From Pseudomonadota bacterium (GTDB lineage Bacteria; Pseudomonadota; Gammaproteobacteria; Xanthomonadales; Rhodanobacteraceae), in the NCBI GenBank assembly GCA_018241165.1, contig JAFEEK010000081.1, positions 1-11,642 of the forward strand: a stretch of DNA of 11,642 bases, written 5' to 3'. Positions 1 through 8,488 of this stretch are shown here, piece by piece. The position numbers and the translations under genes were made by a program. The notes below the pieces were generated by a model. That model saw only the letters and a list, made by a program, of their open reading frames with translations. It was not told where the DNA came from and did no database searches. The stretch's first letter is position 1, and each line of letters starts with the position of its first letter.

Positions 1-2809
<2,809 letters not shown>

Positions 2810-2810
2810 C

Positions 2811-2824
2811 GTGCCGAACGGCAC
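2811..2824 (+). terminator. Small hairpin just after fumC
   Basis: GTGCC and GGCAC can pair around the loop GAAC directly after the fumC stop codon. The stem has only 5 bp and no T-run follows, so it is a weak candidate for a transcript end or a stability element. I see no strong promoter for the next gene in the remaining spacer, so partial read-through from fumC is possible. Confidence 0.25.
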
Positions 2825-2887
2825 ATGCGCTCCGGGCGCGCGCTGACAAACTTGCAATCCAATTTGAACAGGGTGTTGGAGATGAAA

Positions 2888-4024
2888 ATGTACAGATTTA
2901 TACCTTTCTTGGCGCTGTTGTTCGCCGCCGGCGCGCTGGCGCAACAGGTCGATGTCAATGGCAAGGATTTCCTGTCCGGCGCGGGCGACGCCAAGCTCGC
3001 GGCCATCGCGCAGCAGGCGTCGGCGGCCGGAAAATCGCTGGAAGTGACAGCGCCGTCGTACTGGCAGGCCAAGGTCGCGGCCAAATTGCACGCCGGCGCC
3101 GCGGGGGTGCCGATCAAGGAAAACGACGGCTTTTTCGAGAACGTGCTGGTGAAAATGGTCGAGGCCGCTCCGGCAAAACCGGCGACGCCATCGGCTGATG
3201 CCGCGGCGGCGAAGGCTGCGGCGGAAAAAGCTGCTGCGCAAAAGGCCGCCGAAGAAAAGGCGGCGCAGGAAAAGGCTGCTGCCGAGCAGGCGGCTGCCGC
3301 GCGCGCGGCAGCTCAGGCCGCTGCTGCAAAGGCGGCCGAAGAGAAGGCGGCGGCTGACAAGGTTGCGGCCGAAAAGGCGGCGGCGGACAAGCTGGCGGCG
3401 GAAAAAGCCGCTGCCGCGAAGGCAGCCGAGGAAAAAGCCGCGGCGGAAAAGGCCGCAGCCGACAAGCGTGTCGCCCTGCGCAACGGCATGCTGAAGAATC
3501 TCAATGGCGGCCGTCCCGCCGAGGGCGACTTGCAGGTTGGCCAATTGCTCGCCGGTGACGTCGTTTACGTCGATGGCGACCTGCGCGGCGTCGTGCGCCG
3601 CGGCAGTTCGCGCTTGCAGTTTTACTGGTTGCAAGGTGATTTGAATCTGGACCGCATCGAGCTCGCCCCAAATGGCGATGGCCGCTACAAGGTAGTGCGT
3701 GCGATCGATGTGAACGCGACCCCGGTTTTGCGCACGCGCAGTGGTGGCACGCTGGCAGCCGCTGTTCCGGCGTCCGGTTCCGCGGAGCGCAAGTCGCTGC
3801 AGGATCAATACGCTGATGGGCGCGAAGTTGCCGATTCGCTCAAGCCCGTGGATCTTCGCCAGGGCGACACGCTCTATACCGGGCAAGGCGCCGCGCTGGT
3901 GGTACGGCGCGTTGGCGGACAGCTAGCGCGTTTCTGGTTGACCGGTTCTCTGGACCTGGGCCAGATCGGCCTGCAGAGCCAGGGCGGTAATGCTTACAAG
4001 GTTCTTTCCGACACGATCAAGTGA
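2888..4024 (+). CDS. Exported protein: TolA-like Ala-rich helix and duplicated C-terminal module
   Basis: I do not recognise this 378-residue protein. Residues 1-18 form a Sec signal peptide with likely cleavage after GALA. Residues 20-92 are a compact segment (VDVNGKDF, VTAPSYWQAKVAAKL) of unknown fold. Residues 95-193 are almost only Ala, Lys and Glu in AAAEK-type heptad-like units, predicted as one long charged helix such as the TolA stalk. The C-terminal part holds two copies of one module, residues 220-269 and 323-372, which align without gaps. Start choice: GGAG at 2878-2881 lies 6 bp before ATG 2888. ATG 2882, which adds MK, abuts that GGAG and would need the AGGG at 2870-2873. The upstream in-frame start at 2825 would bury the signal peptide. 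A spacer-like periplasmic role is inference. Confidence 0.88.
   Translation: MYRFIPFLALLFAAGALAQQVDVNGKDFLSGAGDAKLAAIAQQASAAGKSLEVTAPSYWQAKVAAKLHAGAAGVPIKENDGFFENVLVKMVEAAPAKPATPSADAAAAKAAAEKAAAQKAAEEKAAQEKAAAEQAAAARAAAQAAAAKAAEEKAAADKVAAEKAAADKLAAEKAAAAKAAEEKAAAEKAAADKRVALRNGMLKNLNGGRPAEGDLQVGQLLAGDVVYVDGDLRGVVRRGSSRLQFYWLQGDLNLDRIELAPNGDGRYKVVRAIDVNATPVLRTRSGGTLAAAVPASGSAERKSLQDQYADGREVADSLKPVDLRQGDTLYTGQGAALVVRRVGGQLARFWLTGSLDLGQIGLQSQGGNAYKVLSDTIK
3170..3466 (+). repeat. Degenerate repeats encoding the Ala/Lys/Glu helix
   Basis: This stretch is made of short, imperfect units built from GCG/GCC/GCT with AAG/AAA and GAA/GAG codons, coding AAAEKAAAxKAAEEK-like segments. Codon choice varies between units, so the peptide pattern is conserved better than the DNA. 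This suggests an old repeat held by selection on the helix rather than a recent tandem amplification. Confidence 0.8.
3545..3694 (+). repeat. First copy of a duplicated 50-residue protein module
   Basis: Residues 220-269 of the exported protein. They align to residues 323-372 at a constant offset of 103 without gaps. I count 20 identities in 50 positions, including GD..Y, VVRR, WL.G.L.L..I.L and a closing YKV. The aromatic WL-G-L-L core suggests a small beta-rich fold; that is inference. Confidence 0.8.
3854..4003 (+). repeat. Second copy of the duplicated 50-residue protein module
   Basis: Residues 323-372 of the exported protein, the partner of the copy at 3545-3694. It ends only six residues before the stop codon, so the module closes the protein. 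A linker of about 50 residues rich in Ala, Ser and Arg separates the two copies. Confidence 0.8.
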
Positions 4025-4033
4025 TCGCTGAAG

Positions 4034-4060
4034 CGCGGGCCGCTGCAATGGCGGCCCGCG
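4034..4060. terminator. Perfect 10-bp GC hairpin between convergent genes
   Basis: CGCGGGCCGC (4034-4043) pairs fully with GCGGCCCGCG (4051-4060) around a 7-nt loop. It fills the 45-bp gap between the exported protein and the end of the long minus-strand operon, so it can serve both strands. Neither side is followed by a clear T-run, which is unlike a textbook intrinsic terminator but common in GC-rich genomes. Confidence 0.65.
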
Positions 4061-4069
4061 TCGGTGCGG

Positions 4070-4591
4070 TCAATCGGCCTTGCAGTCGTCCACCTCACGC
4101 GGGCCAATTGTCGCGTAGGGTTTGAACGACGGCACCGTGGCGGCGAGATCGTCCTGTGCCTTCGCCAGCATCTGCAGATCGACGCAGATCTTGTTCGCCG
4201 CGGCATCGACTTTCGCCGCGCTTGCGTTCACTTTCGCATCGATCGAGTCGGTATCGCCCGAGGCCAATCCTGCGGCGACGCTGGTGATGGCCGTTGCTGC
4301 AGTGGCAGCGCCGGCAGCACCGGTTTTCACCGCGTCGCTGCGCAATGCCATTGCGCTGGCGAAATAGCGCGTGACGATTTGCGCTTGCGCAGCATTCAGG
4401 ACAATGGGCTTGCCGTCGATCGCCAGTTCGCCTTGCGCGGTCACTATCGCGTCGGCGCCGGCATGCGCATGCACTGCGATGCGGGTGTCGCTGAGCACGC
4501 TCAAGTGCTGGAACACCGAGTCGTCGTATTGCACGCAGCCTGCGGCGGCAACCGACAACGCGACAACGCAAAAGATTTTCGTCTTGATCAT
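4070..4591 (-). CDS. Lipoprotein, DUF2884/YggN-like
   Basis: The 173-residue product has a lipoprotein signal: MIKTK, a hydrophobic stretch, then AAGC with Cys19 as the probable lipidated residue. The -3 position is Ala rather than Leu, a weaker lipobox. There is no Asp at +2, so outer-membrane sorting is expected. The body reads HAHAGADAIVTAQGELAIDG and then LNAAQAQIVTRYF, a pattern I associate with DUF2884 (E. coli YggN), whose function is unknown. A Gly/Ala-rich segment (about 90-112) precedes a helical C-terminus with two further cysteines. GGAGG lies 8 bp before ATG 4591, which settles this start over the ATG at 4606 that overlaps the ribosome-binding site. It is the last gene of the putative operon, 18 bp after its neighbour. 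The family call is moderate; the lipoprotein call is stronger. Confidence 0.85.
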   Translation of the reverse strand: MIKTKIFCVVALSVAAAGCVQYDDSVFQHLSVLSDTRIAVHAHAGADAIVTAQGELAIDGKPIVLNAAQAQIVTRYFASAMALRSDAVKTGAAGAATAATAITSVAAGLASGDTDSIDAKVNASAAKVDAAANKICVDLQMLAKAQDDLAATVPSFKPYATIGPREVDDCKAD

Positions 4592-4609
4592 GAGAGCATC
4601 CTCCATCGC

Positions 4610-5026
4610 TTACGCAAGAGTTCGCTTTGGCCAGGTCCACGCATACCAGATGGTCAGCAATCCGATTGCGATCTCCAAAGCGCCCAGAAGAAGGTAGAAC
4701 GACCATGCCCCGGGCATTGTCAGGACCATGATGACAATGTAGAAGGCAGCCAAGATGATGTTGAGCCAGCGGACAAATTTCGGCGGCAAAACAAGCGAAA
4801 GAAAAACCATGATGCCCGGGACCGCCAGCAAGATCGAAGTAGCGACCAAGGTGTTCTGGCTTACGGGGCCCAGCGGTCCATCGCCGGCGAGGATTCCCTT
4901 CAGTTTGCCCGGCACATATAGGCCGAAATAATCGCCGTAGATGTAGCAGAACATCAGTGTGGCCCAGAGCGCAGACAGTTTGATCCGCACGTGTACCTTC
5001 AAGTCGTCAAGATGTGCAGCAGCCAT
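4610..5026 (-). CDS. Four-helix membrane protein, DUF6326-like
   Basis: The 138-residue product has a short cytosolic N-terminus (MAAAHLDDLKVHVRIKLS) followed by four hydrophobic segments near residues 17-36, 60-80, 85-106 and 108-130. The stretch LWATLMFCYIYGDYFGLYVPG with the acidic residue in the first membrane segment is what I associate with DUF6326, a family with no known function. There is no signal peptide cleavage site and no catalytic motif. GGGGA lies 4 bp before the ATG. It sits 37 bp after the DUF4386 gene and 18 bp before the lipoprotein gene, so co-transcription is likely. The family name is from memory and less certain than the topology. Confidence 0.85.
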   Translation of the reverse strand: MAAAHLDDLKVHVRIKLSALWATLMFCYIYGDYFGLYVPGKLKGILAGDGPLGPVSQNTLVATSILLAVPGIMVFLSLVLPPKFVRWLNIILAAFYIVIMVLTMPGAWSFYLLLGALEIAIGLLTIWYAWTWPKRTLA

Positions 5027-5063
5027 AAGGTCCCCAAGGTGGATTGTTGAATGGTGAGGTGGT

Positions 5064-5744
5064 CTAACGCGCGTGGCGTTCGCGCACGCCTACCCCGAGC
5101 AGCCAGAGGCAAATGCCGATTTCGCCGATTGCGGCCGGGAGCAACACCAAATCCGGGAAGCGGGTAGCCGGAACGAGTATTTCCCAGAACACTTGGGTCA
5201 CATAGCCAATACCGCCGAGAACCAGAAGGATGCCGAGGATCTTTGGCAGGAACCCGGACCGTATGACCAGACATCCGAAGGGGAGCAGCCACAGCCCCCA
5301 AAACAGGGTTGTGACCAACAGGCCATTGCCGTATGCGTTGAGCGACAGCATGGCTTGCGATTGAAGCTGGCTTGGCGAGAGCGCCTGGCTGTACGAGCCA
5401 CCGAGGACATCCAGCACATCCAGCCGATTCGTCAAGCTGACCAAAGCGATCGGCACGCTGGCAGTGGCGAGCGCGACCATGGCGATCGCCATGCCTTGGT
5501 GAACCGGACGCAGCAGTTTGAACAACGCGAACGGCAGCAGCAAGAATGCGACCTGCTTGATCAGAAAGGCCGCAATGCCGGCCCGAAACAAGGAGCCGTG
5601 CGCGACGATGTTATTGACGGTTGCATGGGCATCGCCGGAAACGGTGATCCGCGATGGCACATAAACAAGGCTGAACAAGCCGGTCACGACTACGACGAGG
5701 TAAATCGCGCCGGCCAGTCTGCCGATCGTGTTTGCGTTGGTCAT
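5064..5744 (-). CDS. DUF4386-family integral membrane protein
   Basis: The 226-residue protein begins MTNANTIGRLAGAIYLVVVV and continues with TGLFSLVYVPSRI, the usual opening of DUF4386 proteins. About six membrane helices follow, near residues 8-30, 52-75, 85-105, 138-160, 164-185 and 190-215. A central soluble loop carries LTNRLDVLDVLGGSYSQAL and the helical LQSQAMLSLNAYGNG, both typical of the family. No enzymatic or transport role is established for DUF4386. ATG 5744 is chosen because GGAA lies 7 bp upstream and it matches the family N-terminus. ATG 5762 would add six residues but lacks a well-spaced ribosome-binding site. It follows the permease gene by 21 bp (3 bp if the longer start is used). 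Confidence 0.92.
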   Translation of the reverse strand: MTNANTIGRLAGAIYLVVVVTGLFSLVYVPSRITVSGDAHATVNNIVAHGSLFRAGIAAFLIKQVAFLLLPFALFKLLRPVHQGMAIAMVALATASVPIALVSLTNRLDVLDVLGGSYSQALSPSQLQSQAMLSLNAYGNGLLVTTLFWGLWLLPFGCLVIRSGFLPKILGILLVLGGIGYVTQVFWEILVPATRFPDLVLLPAAIGEIGICLWLLGVGVRERHAR

Positions 5745-5765
5745 CTGGAAATTCCGTTGCATGAA

Positions 5766-6761
5766 TCAGGCGAAGGCTTCCACGCGCTTGCGGCGCAGCC
5801 AGATCGCAGCGGCGATCATGGCGAGGCCGGCGGCGACGCCGATCAGGAAGTTCGCACTGGCCATCCGCTCGGCAATCGCGCCGAACGAGAACAGGTTGCC
5901 AAGCGCCAGGGATGGATCTGCATTGGCATGATCGAGCGCCTTGAGGCTGTCGAGGCTGATCCAGCTTTCCGGAATCAGGCTCAGCAGCACGCGACCGATG
6001 ACGTGCTGCCAGAACCAGCCGCTGTGCAACGAGAACGACTGCATCAATTGCATCCAGGTGATGATCACGCCGGTGACGACCGGCAGCATCACTGCCCACA
6101 GGAACGGCTTGGAGCGCGCCCACGCCGAGCACAGCAGCAGCCAGCCCATGGTCGGCAGCGCCCACAGCGCGTTGACCGGGATCAGCACGGCAAACTTGAT
6201 CCACATCGCAATCAGATGCGTCGGCGACCATAGATACGGCAGGGCGTTGATGCCGTGGATGGCGGCATACAGGGAGAACAGGATCAGGAAGCCCAGTTGC
6301 AGCACGATCATGCCTAACACCGCGAGCGCCGGCGCGAGGATCAGGCCGGCGGCGACCTTGGACAACACGGTTTGGGTATCCGACAGCGGCAGCGACTTCC
6401 AGAACAGCACGCTGCGGTCGGCGCGATCGTTGTACAGCGCACCCAGCGCGTAGAAGAACACGACCACGAACAAGGCGATGCGGATAGGCATGCCCATCGT
6501 GATCAGGCCGACGTCGAGCGCACCCTGGAATTTCGCCATGGCGTCCGCGTCGATGTGACTGGCGAGCTGATCGATATGGATGCCGTTCAAGGTGAAGCCG
6601 GCTCTCTGCGCGGTGAGTTCGGCAGTAACCAGGCCCATTGCGATGAAGGCGAGCATGACCAGCGCGATGATCACGGGAGTCCACAGGAATCCGCCGCGGT
6701 GTTCCCAGAGTTCGCGCTTGACCTGCCAGAGGAATTTGCCGGTGGGAGTGATGGCGTTCAT
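5766..6761 (-). CDS. ABC-2 type exporter permease
   Basis: The 331-residue inner-membrane protein is the membrane partner of the ATPase encoded just upstream, with a 4-bp ATGA overlap that suggests translational coupling. About six membrane segments lie near residues 27-49, 86-110, 133-165, 185-212, 219-240 and 303-322, with a periplasmic loop at about 50-83. Between helices 2 and 3 lies LYNDRADRSVLFWKSLPLSD, a cytosolic coupling-like segment seen in ABC-2 permeases paired with YtrB/BcrA-like ATPases. The C-terminus ends in WLRRKRVEAFA, a positive-inside anchor. The substrate cannot be read from sequence; members of this group are linked to antimicrobial peptide response or membrane homeostasis. 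Confidence 0.93.
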   Translation of the reverse strand: MNAITPTGKFLWQVKRELWEHRGGFLWTPVIIALVMLAFIAMGLVTAELTAQRAGFTLNGIHIDQLASHIDADAMAKFQGALDVGLITMGMPIRIALFVVVFFYALGALYNDRADRSVLFWKSLPLSDTQTVLSKVAAGLILAPALAVLGMIVLQLGFLILFSLYAAIHGINALPYLWSPTHLIAMWIKFAVLIPVNALWALPTMGWLLLCSAWARSKPFLWAVMLPVVTGVIITWMQLMQSFSLHSGWFWQHVIGRVLLSLIPESWISLDSLKALDHANADPSLALGNLFSFGAIAERMASANFLIGVAAGLAMIAAAIWLRRKRVEAFA

Positions 6762-7615
6762 GCGTAGGTTCCTTTCATGGTCGCCACGAACAGGTCGGCG
6801 ACACTCGGTTTGTGCAACTCGCCCAGTTCCGCCAGGCGCGCCTTGTCGATGCCGTCGAACAGGAAGATCGACTTGCCGAAGATCTGGCGCTCGTATAGCG
6901 GCTGAAGTGCGCGCGCCGCATCGGCCTTGTCCGGGTTGACCATGACCTCGGCGAAGCGCTCGCCGACATCGTCCATGGTGGCGTCGAGCACGATCTTGCC
7001 TTCCTTGATGAACAGCAGGTCGGTGAGGATGTGTTCGATTTCCTCGATCTGGTGCGTGGTCACGAGAATGGTCTTCTGCTCGTCGAAGTAGTCGCTGAGC
7101 AGGTTGTTGTAGAACTCCTTGCGATACAGGATATCCAGGCCCAGGGTCGGTTCGTCCAGGATCAGCAATTTCGCGTCGATCGCCATGACCAGGGCCAGGT
7201 GCAGCTGCACGATCATGCCCTTGGACAGTTCACGTACGCGCTGGGTCGGCTTGATCTTGGTGCGCGCAAGCAGCTTTTCGCATTTCTCGCGCGAGAAACG
7301 CGGATGCACGCCGCCGACGAAATCCACGGCATCGCCCACGCGCAACCAGCGTGGCAGCACGGCCACATCCGCGATGAAGCACACTTGTTCCATCAGTTGC
7401 GTGCGGTGCGTGCGTGGATCGAGCCCGAGCACGGACAGCGAGCCGTCGAATTCGGCCAGGCCGAGGATGGCCTTGAGCGCCGTGGTCTTGCCGGCGCCGT
7501 TCGGGCCGACCAGGCCGACGATGCGTCCGGCGTCGATGTCGAAACTCACGTCGTCCAACGCCGCCGTGTTGCCGTAGCGTTTGGACAGTCCCTTCGCCTG
7601 CACGACGGCGCTCAT
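6758..7615 (-). CDS. ABC transporter ATP-binding protein, YtrB/BcrA-like
   Basis: This 285-residue cytosolic ATPase should dimerise and drive the neighbouring permease. Visible motifs are Walker A GPNGAGKTT (37-45), a signature read as ELSKGM (129-134), Walker B LLILDEP (150-156) with D-loop LGLD, and the H-loop TTHQ (186-189). The signature departs from LSGGQ, and the usual Q-loop position reads CFIADVAVL without a glutamine. Both are tolerated in the YtrB/BcrA branch, where LSKGM-type signatures are common. The last 70 residues form the C-terminal extension usual in this branch. It overlaps the GntR gene and the permease gene by 4 bp each, so the three are almost certainly translated together. 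Confidence 0.95.
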   Translation of the reverse strand: MSAVVQAKGLSKRYGNTAALDDVSFDIDAGRIVGLVGPNGAGKTTALKAILGLAEFDGSLSVLGLDPRTHRTQLMEQVCFIADVAVLPRWLRVGDAVDFVGGVHPRFSREKCEKLLARTKIKPTQRVRELSKGMIVQLHLALVMAIDAKLLILDEPTLGLDILYRKEFYNNLLSDYFDEQKTILVTTHQIEEIEHILTDLLFIKEGKIVLDATMDDVGERFAEVMVNPDKADAARALQPLYERQIFGKSIFLFDGIDKARLAELGELHKPSVADLFVATMKGTYA

Positions 7616-7983
7616 GGTTTTTCTCCCTTGTTATCGGCGTTCTTGATCAGGGTGCCCAGGTCCAGGTTCATGCGCTGGATGCGCGCGAACAGGGCGGGCC
7701 ATTCTTCCTTCAGGAAACGTTCGCGTTCGGATTTCATCAGCGCCGCGCGCGCGCCTTCGCTCACATACATGCCCAGCCCCCTGCGTTTTTCCACGAGTTG
7801 TTCGTCCACGAGTTCCTGATATCCCTTCGACACGGTGATCGGGTTGAGTTGGAAGTCGGCCGCGACCTGGCGCACCGAAGGCAGCGCGTCGCCGGGCCTG
7901 AGCACGCCGTCCAGGATCATCGCCACCACGCGGTCGCGCAGTTGGCGGTAGATCGGCGCGTTGTCGTTCCAGGTGATACTCAT
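7612..7983 (-). CDS. GntR-family transcriptional regulator, YtrA subfamily
   Basis: The 123-residue protein has the GntR winged helix at residues 5-75: PIYRQLRDRVVAMILDGVL, then RPGDALPSVRQVAADFQLNP with the recognition helix, then a wing ending RRGLGMYV. After it comes only a short helical tail of about 45 residues, diagnostic of the YtrA subfamily, which lacks a large effector-binding domain. Members generally repress their own operon, usually one with an ABC transporter, as here. AGGGA about 7 bp upstream supports the start; the preceding stop lies 2 bp before it. The dyad over the operon promoter at 8389-8410 is the obvious candidate binding site. The inducing signal is unknown. Confidence 0.95.
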   Translation of the reverse strand: MSITWNDNAPIYRQLRDRVVAMILDGVLRPGDALPSVRQVAADFQLNPITVSKGYQELVDEQLVEKRRGLGMYVSEGARAALMKSERERFLKEEWPALFARIQRMNLDLGTLIKNADNKGEKP

Positions 7984-7985
7984 GC

Positions 7986-8357
7986 TTATTCCCTGGCGCC
8001 GATGCGCGGCAGAACCTTGCCGAAGGAATAGTAGGGCATGTCCAGGCGCAGGCTGGCCGAAGGCTTGTTCGCCGGCACGCCGGCGTCGATGTCGAACGCC
8101 GTCTGGATGACCATTCCCGTTCCCGAGGGTGCGGACGGTTGCGCTGCGGCCATGCGCTGCGCAAGGGTCGGCCGTACATGGATCGTCGGCAAGGTAACGG
8201 GTTCGGCGACGATCGCCGCATGCGCCTTCACGGATGATGCCGGCGTGGCGGTAAAGGCCTCGACGGGCCTGGAATAGTTCAGCGCAATGCCGGCGGCCAT
8301 TGCCAGGCTGGCTGCGATCGAAACGCTGGCGCGGATCAGCAGGGCTTGCAGGTTCAT
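7986..8357 (-). CDS. Small membrane-anchored protein, first gene of the operon
   Basis: This 123-residue protein is not recognised as a named family. It has a hydrophobic segment at residues 7-26 (RASVSIAASLAMAAGIAL), either an uncleaved anchor or a signal peptide with a poor cleavage site, then a Pro/Ala-rich exported part. Two conserved-looking patches stand out: VTLPTIHVRP (54-63) and the tail MPYYSFGKVLPRIG (107-120). GAGGAG lies 6 bp before ATG 8357, a strong ribosome-binding site. The longer in-frame start at 8432 would put coding sequence across the promoter and is rejected. It is 2 bp from the GntR gene. From its place before a YtrA regulator and ABC exporter, a role in sensing or modulating the transporter is a guess. 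Confidence 0.88.
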   Translation of the reverse strand: MNLQALLIRASVSIAASLAMAAGIALNYSRPVEAFTATPASSVKAHAAIVAEPVTLPTIHVRPTLAQRMAAAQPSAPSGTGMVIQTAFDIDAGVPANKPSASLRLDMPYYSFGKVLPRIGARE

Positions 8358-8388
8358 GGTGGACTCCTCTTGGTGAACTGTCGTACTA

Positions 8389-8410
8389 GTGTTGTATGTA
8401 AGTATAACAC
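8389..8410. promoter_or_regulatory. Imperfect dyad over the -10 box, candidate YtrA operator
   Basis: The 22-bp segment has perfect outer arms GTGTT (8389-8393) and AACAC (8406-8410) and inner TA steps that keep the symmetry; 16 of 22 positions match the reverse complement. It contains the whole -10 hexamer and the expected start site. The CTAG-containing palindromes ACTAGT (8385-8390) and CCTAGG (8410-8415) overlap its two ends. YtrA-type GntR proteins bind inverted repeats as dimers, so this is the likely autorepression site; binding itself is inference. Confidence 0.6.
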
Positions 8411-8428
8411 CTAGGCGAGACTTGTCAA
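8401..8428 (-). promoter_or_regulatory. Near-consensus sigma-70 promoter of the seven-gene operon
   Basis: Read on the minus strand, TTGACA (8428-8423) matches the -35 consensus fully. It is followed after 16 bp by TATACT (8406-8401), five of six matches to the -10 consensus. Transcription should start near 8394, leaving a leader of about 37 nt with the GAGGAG ribosome-binding site. No other equally good promoter is seen inside the operon. The strength fits a gene set that is held off by a repressor. Confidence 0.85.
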
Positions 8429-8447
8429 GCACTGATTTTCGATCAGG

Positions 8448-8453
8448 TATAAC
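8448..8453 (+). promoter_or_regulatory. Candidate -10 box for the divergent secreted protein gene
   Basis: TATAAC lies 35 bp before the ATG at 8489, a plausible -10 hexamer. The nearest TTGTCA (8422-8427) is 20 bp away, too far for a standard -35, so the promoter is weak or needs help. TTGTCA overlaps the -35 of the opposing operon promoter, so the two transcripts may compete. Confidence 0.35.
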
Positions 8454-8488
8454 CTAACCATCCGATTTGGGGCTCGTCCGGGGAAATC

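Noticed and set aside
2825..2887. Upstream in-frame start for the exported protein
   Set aside because: It would add about 20 residues ahead of a clear signal peptide, and it overlaps the Shine-Dalgarno sequence that serves the downstream ATG.
3200..3460. CRISPR-like or satellite array in the repetitive stretch
   Set aside because: The units are imperfect, of varied length and have no spacers; the pattern is explained by Ala/Lys/Glu coding.
5073..6233. A 386-codon plus-strand frame antisense to the DUF4386 and permease genes
   Set aside because: The product is rich in Gln, Arg, Asp and His, typical of the complement of membrane-protein codons, and has no ribosome-binding site or domain.
8358..8432. 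Longer start at 8432 for the small anchored protein
   Set aside because: It would place coding sequence over the near-consensus promoter and upstream of the GAGGAG ribosome-binding site.
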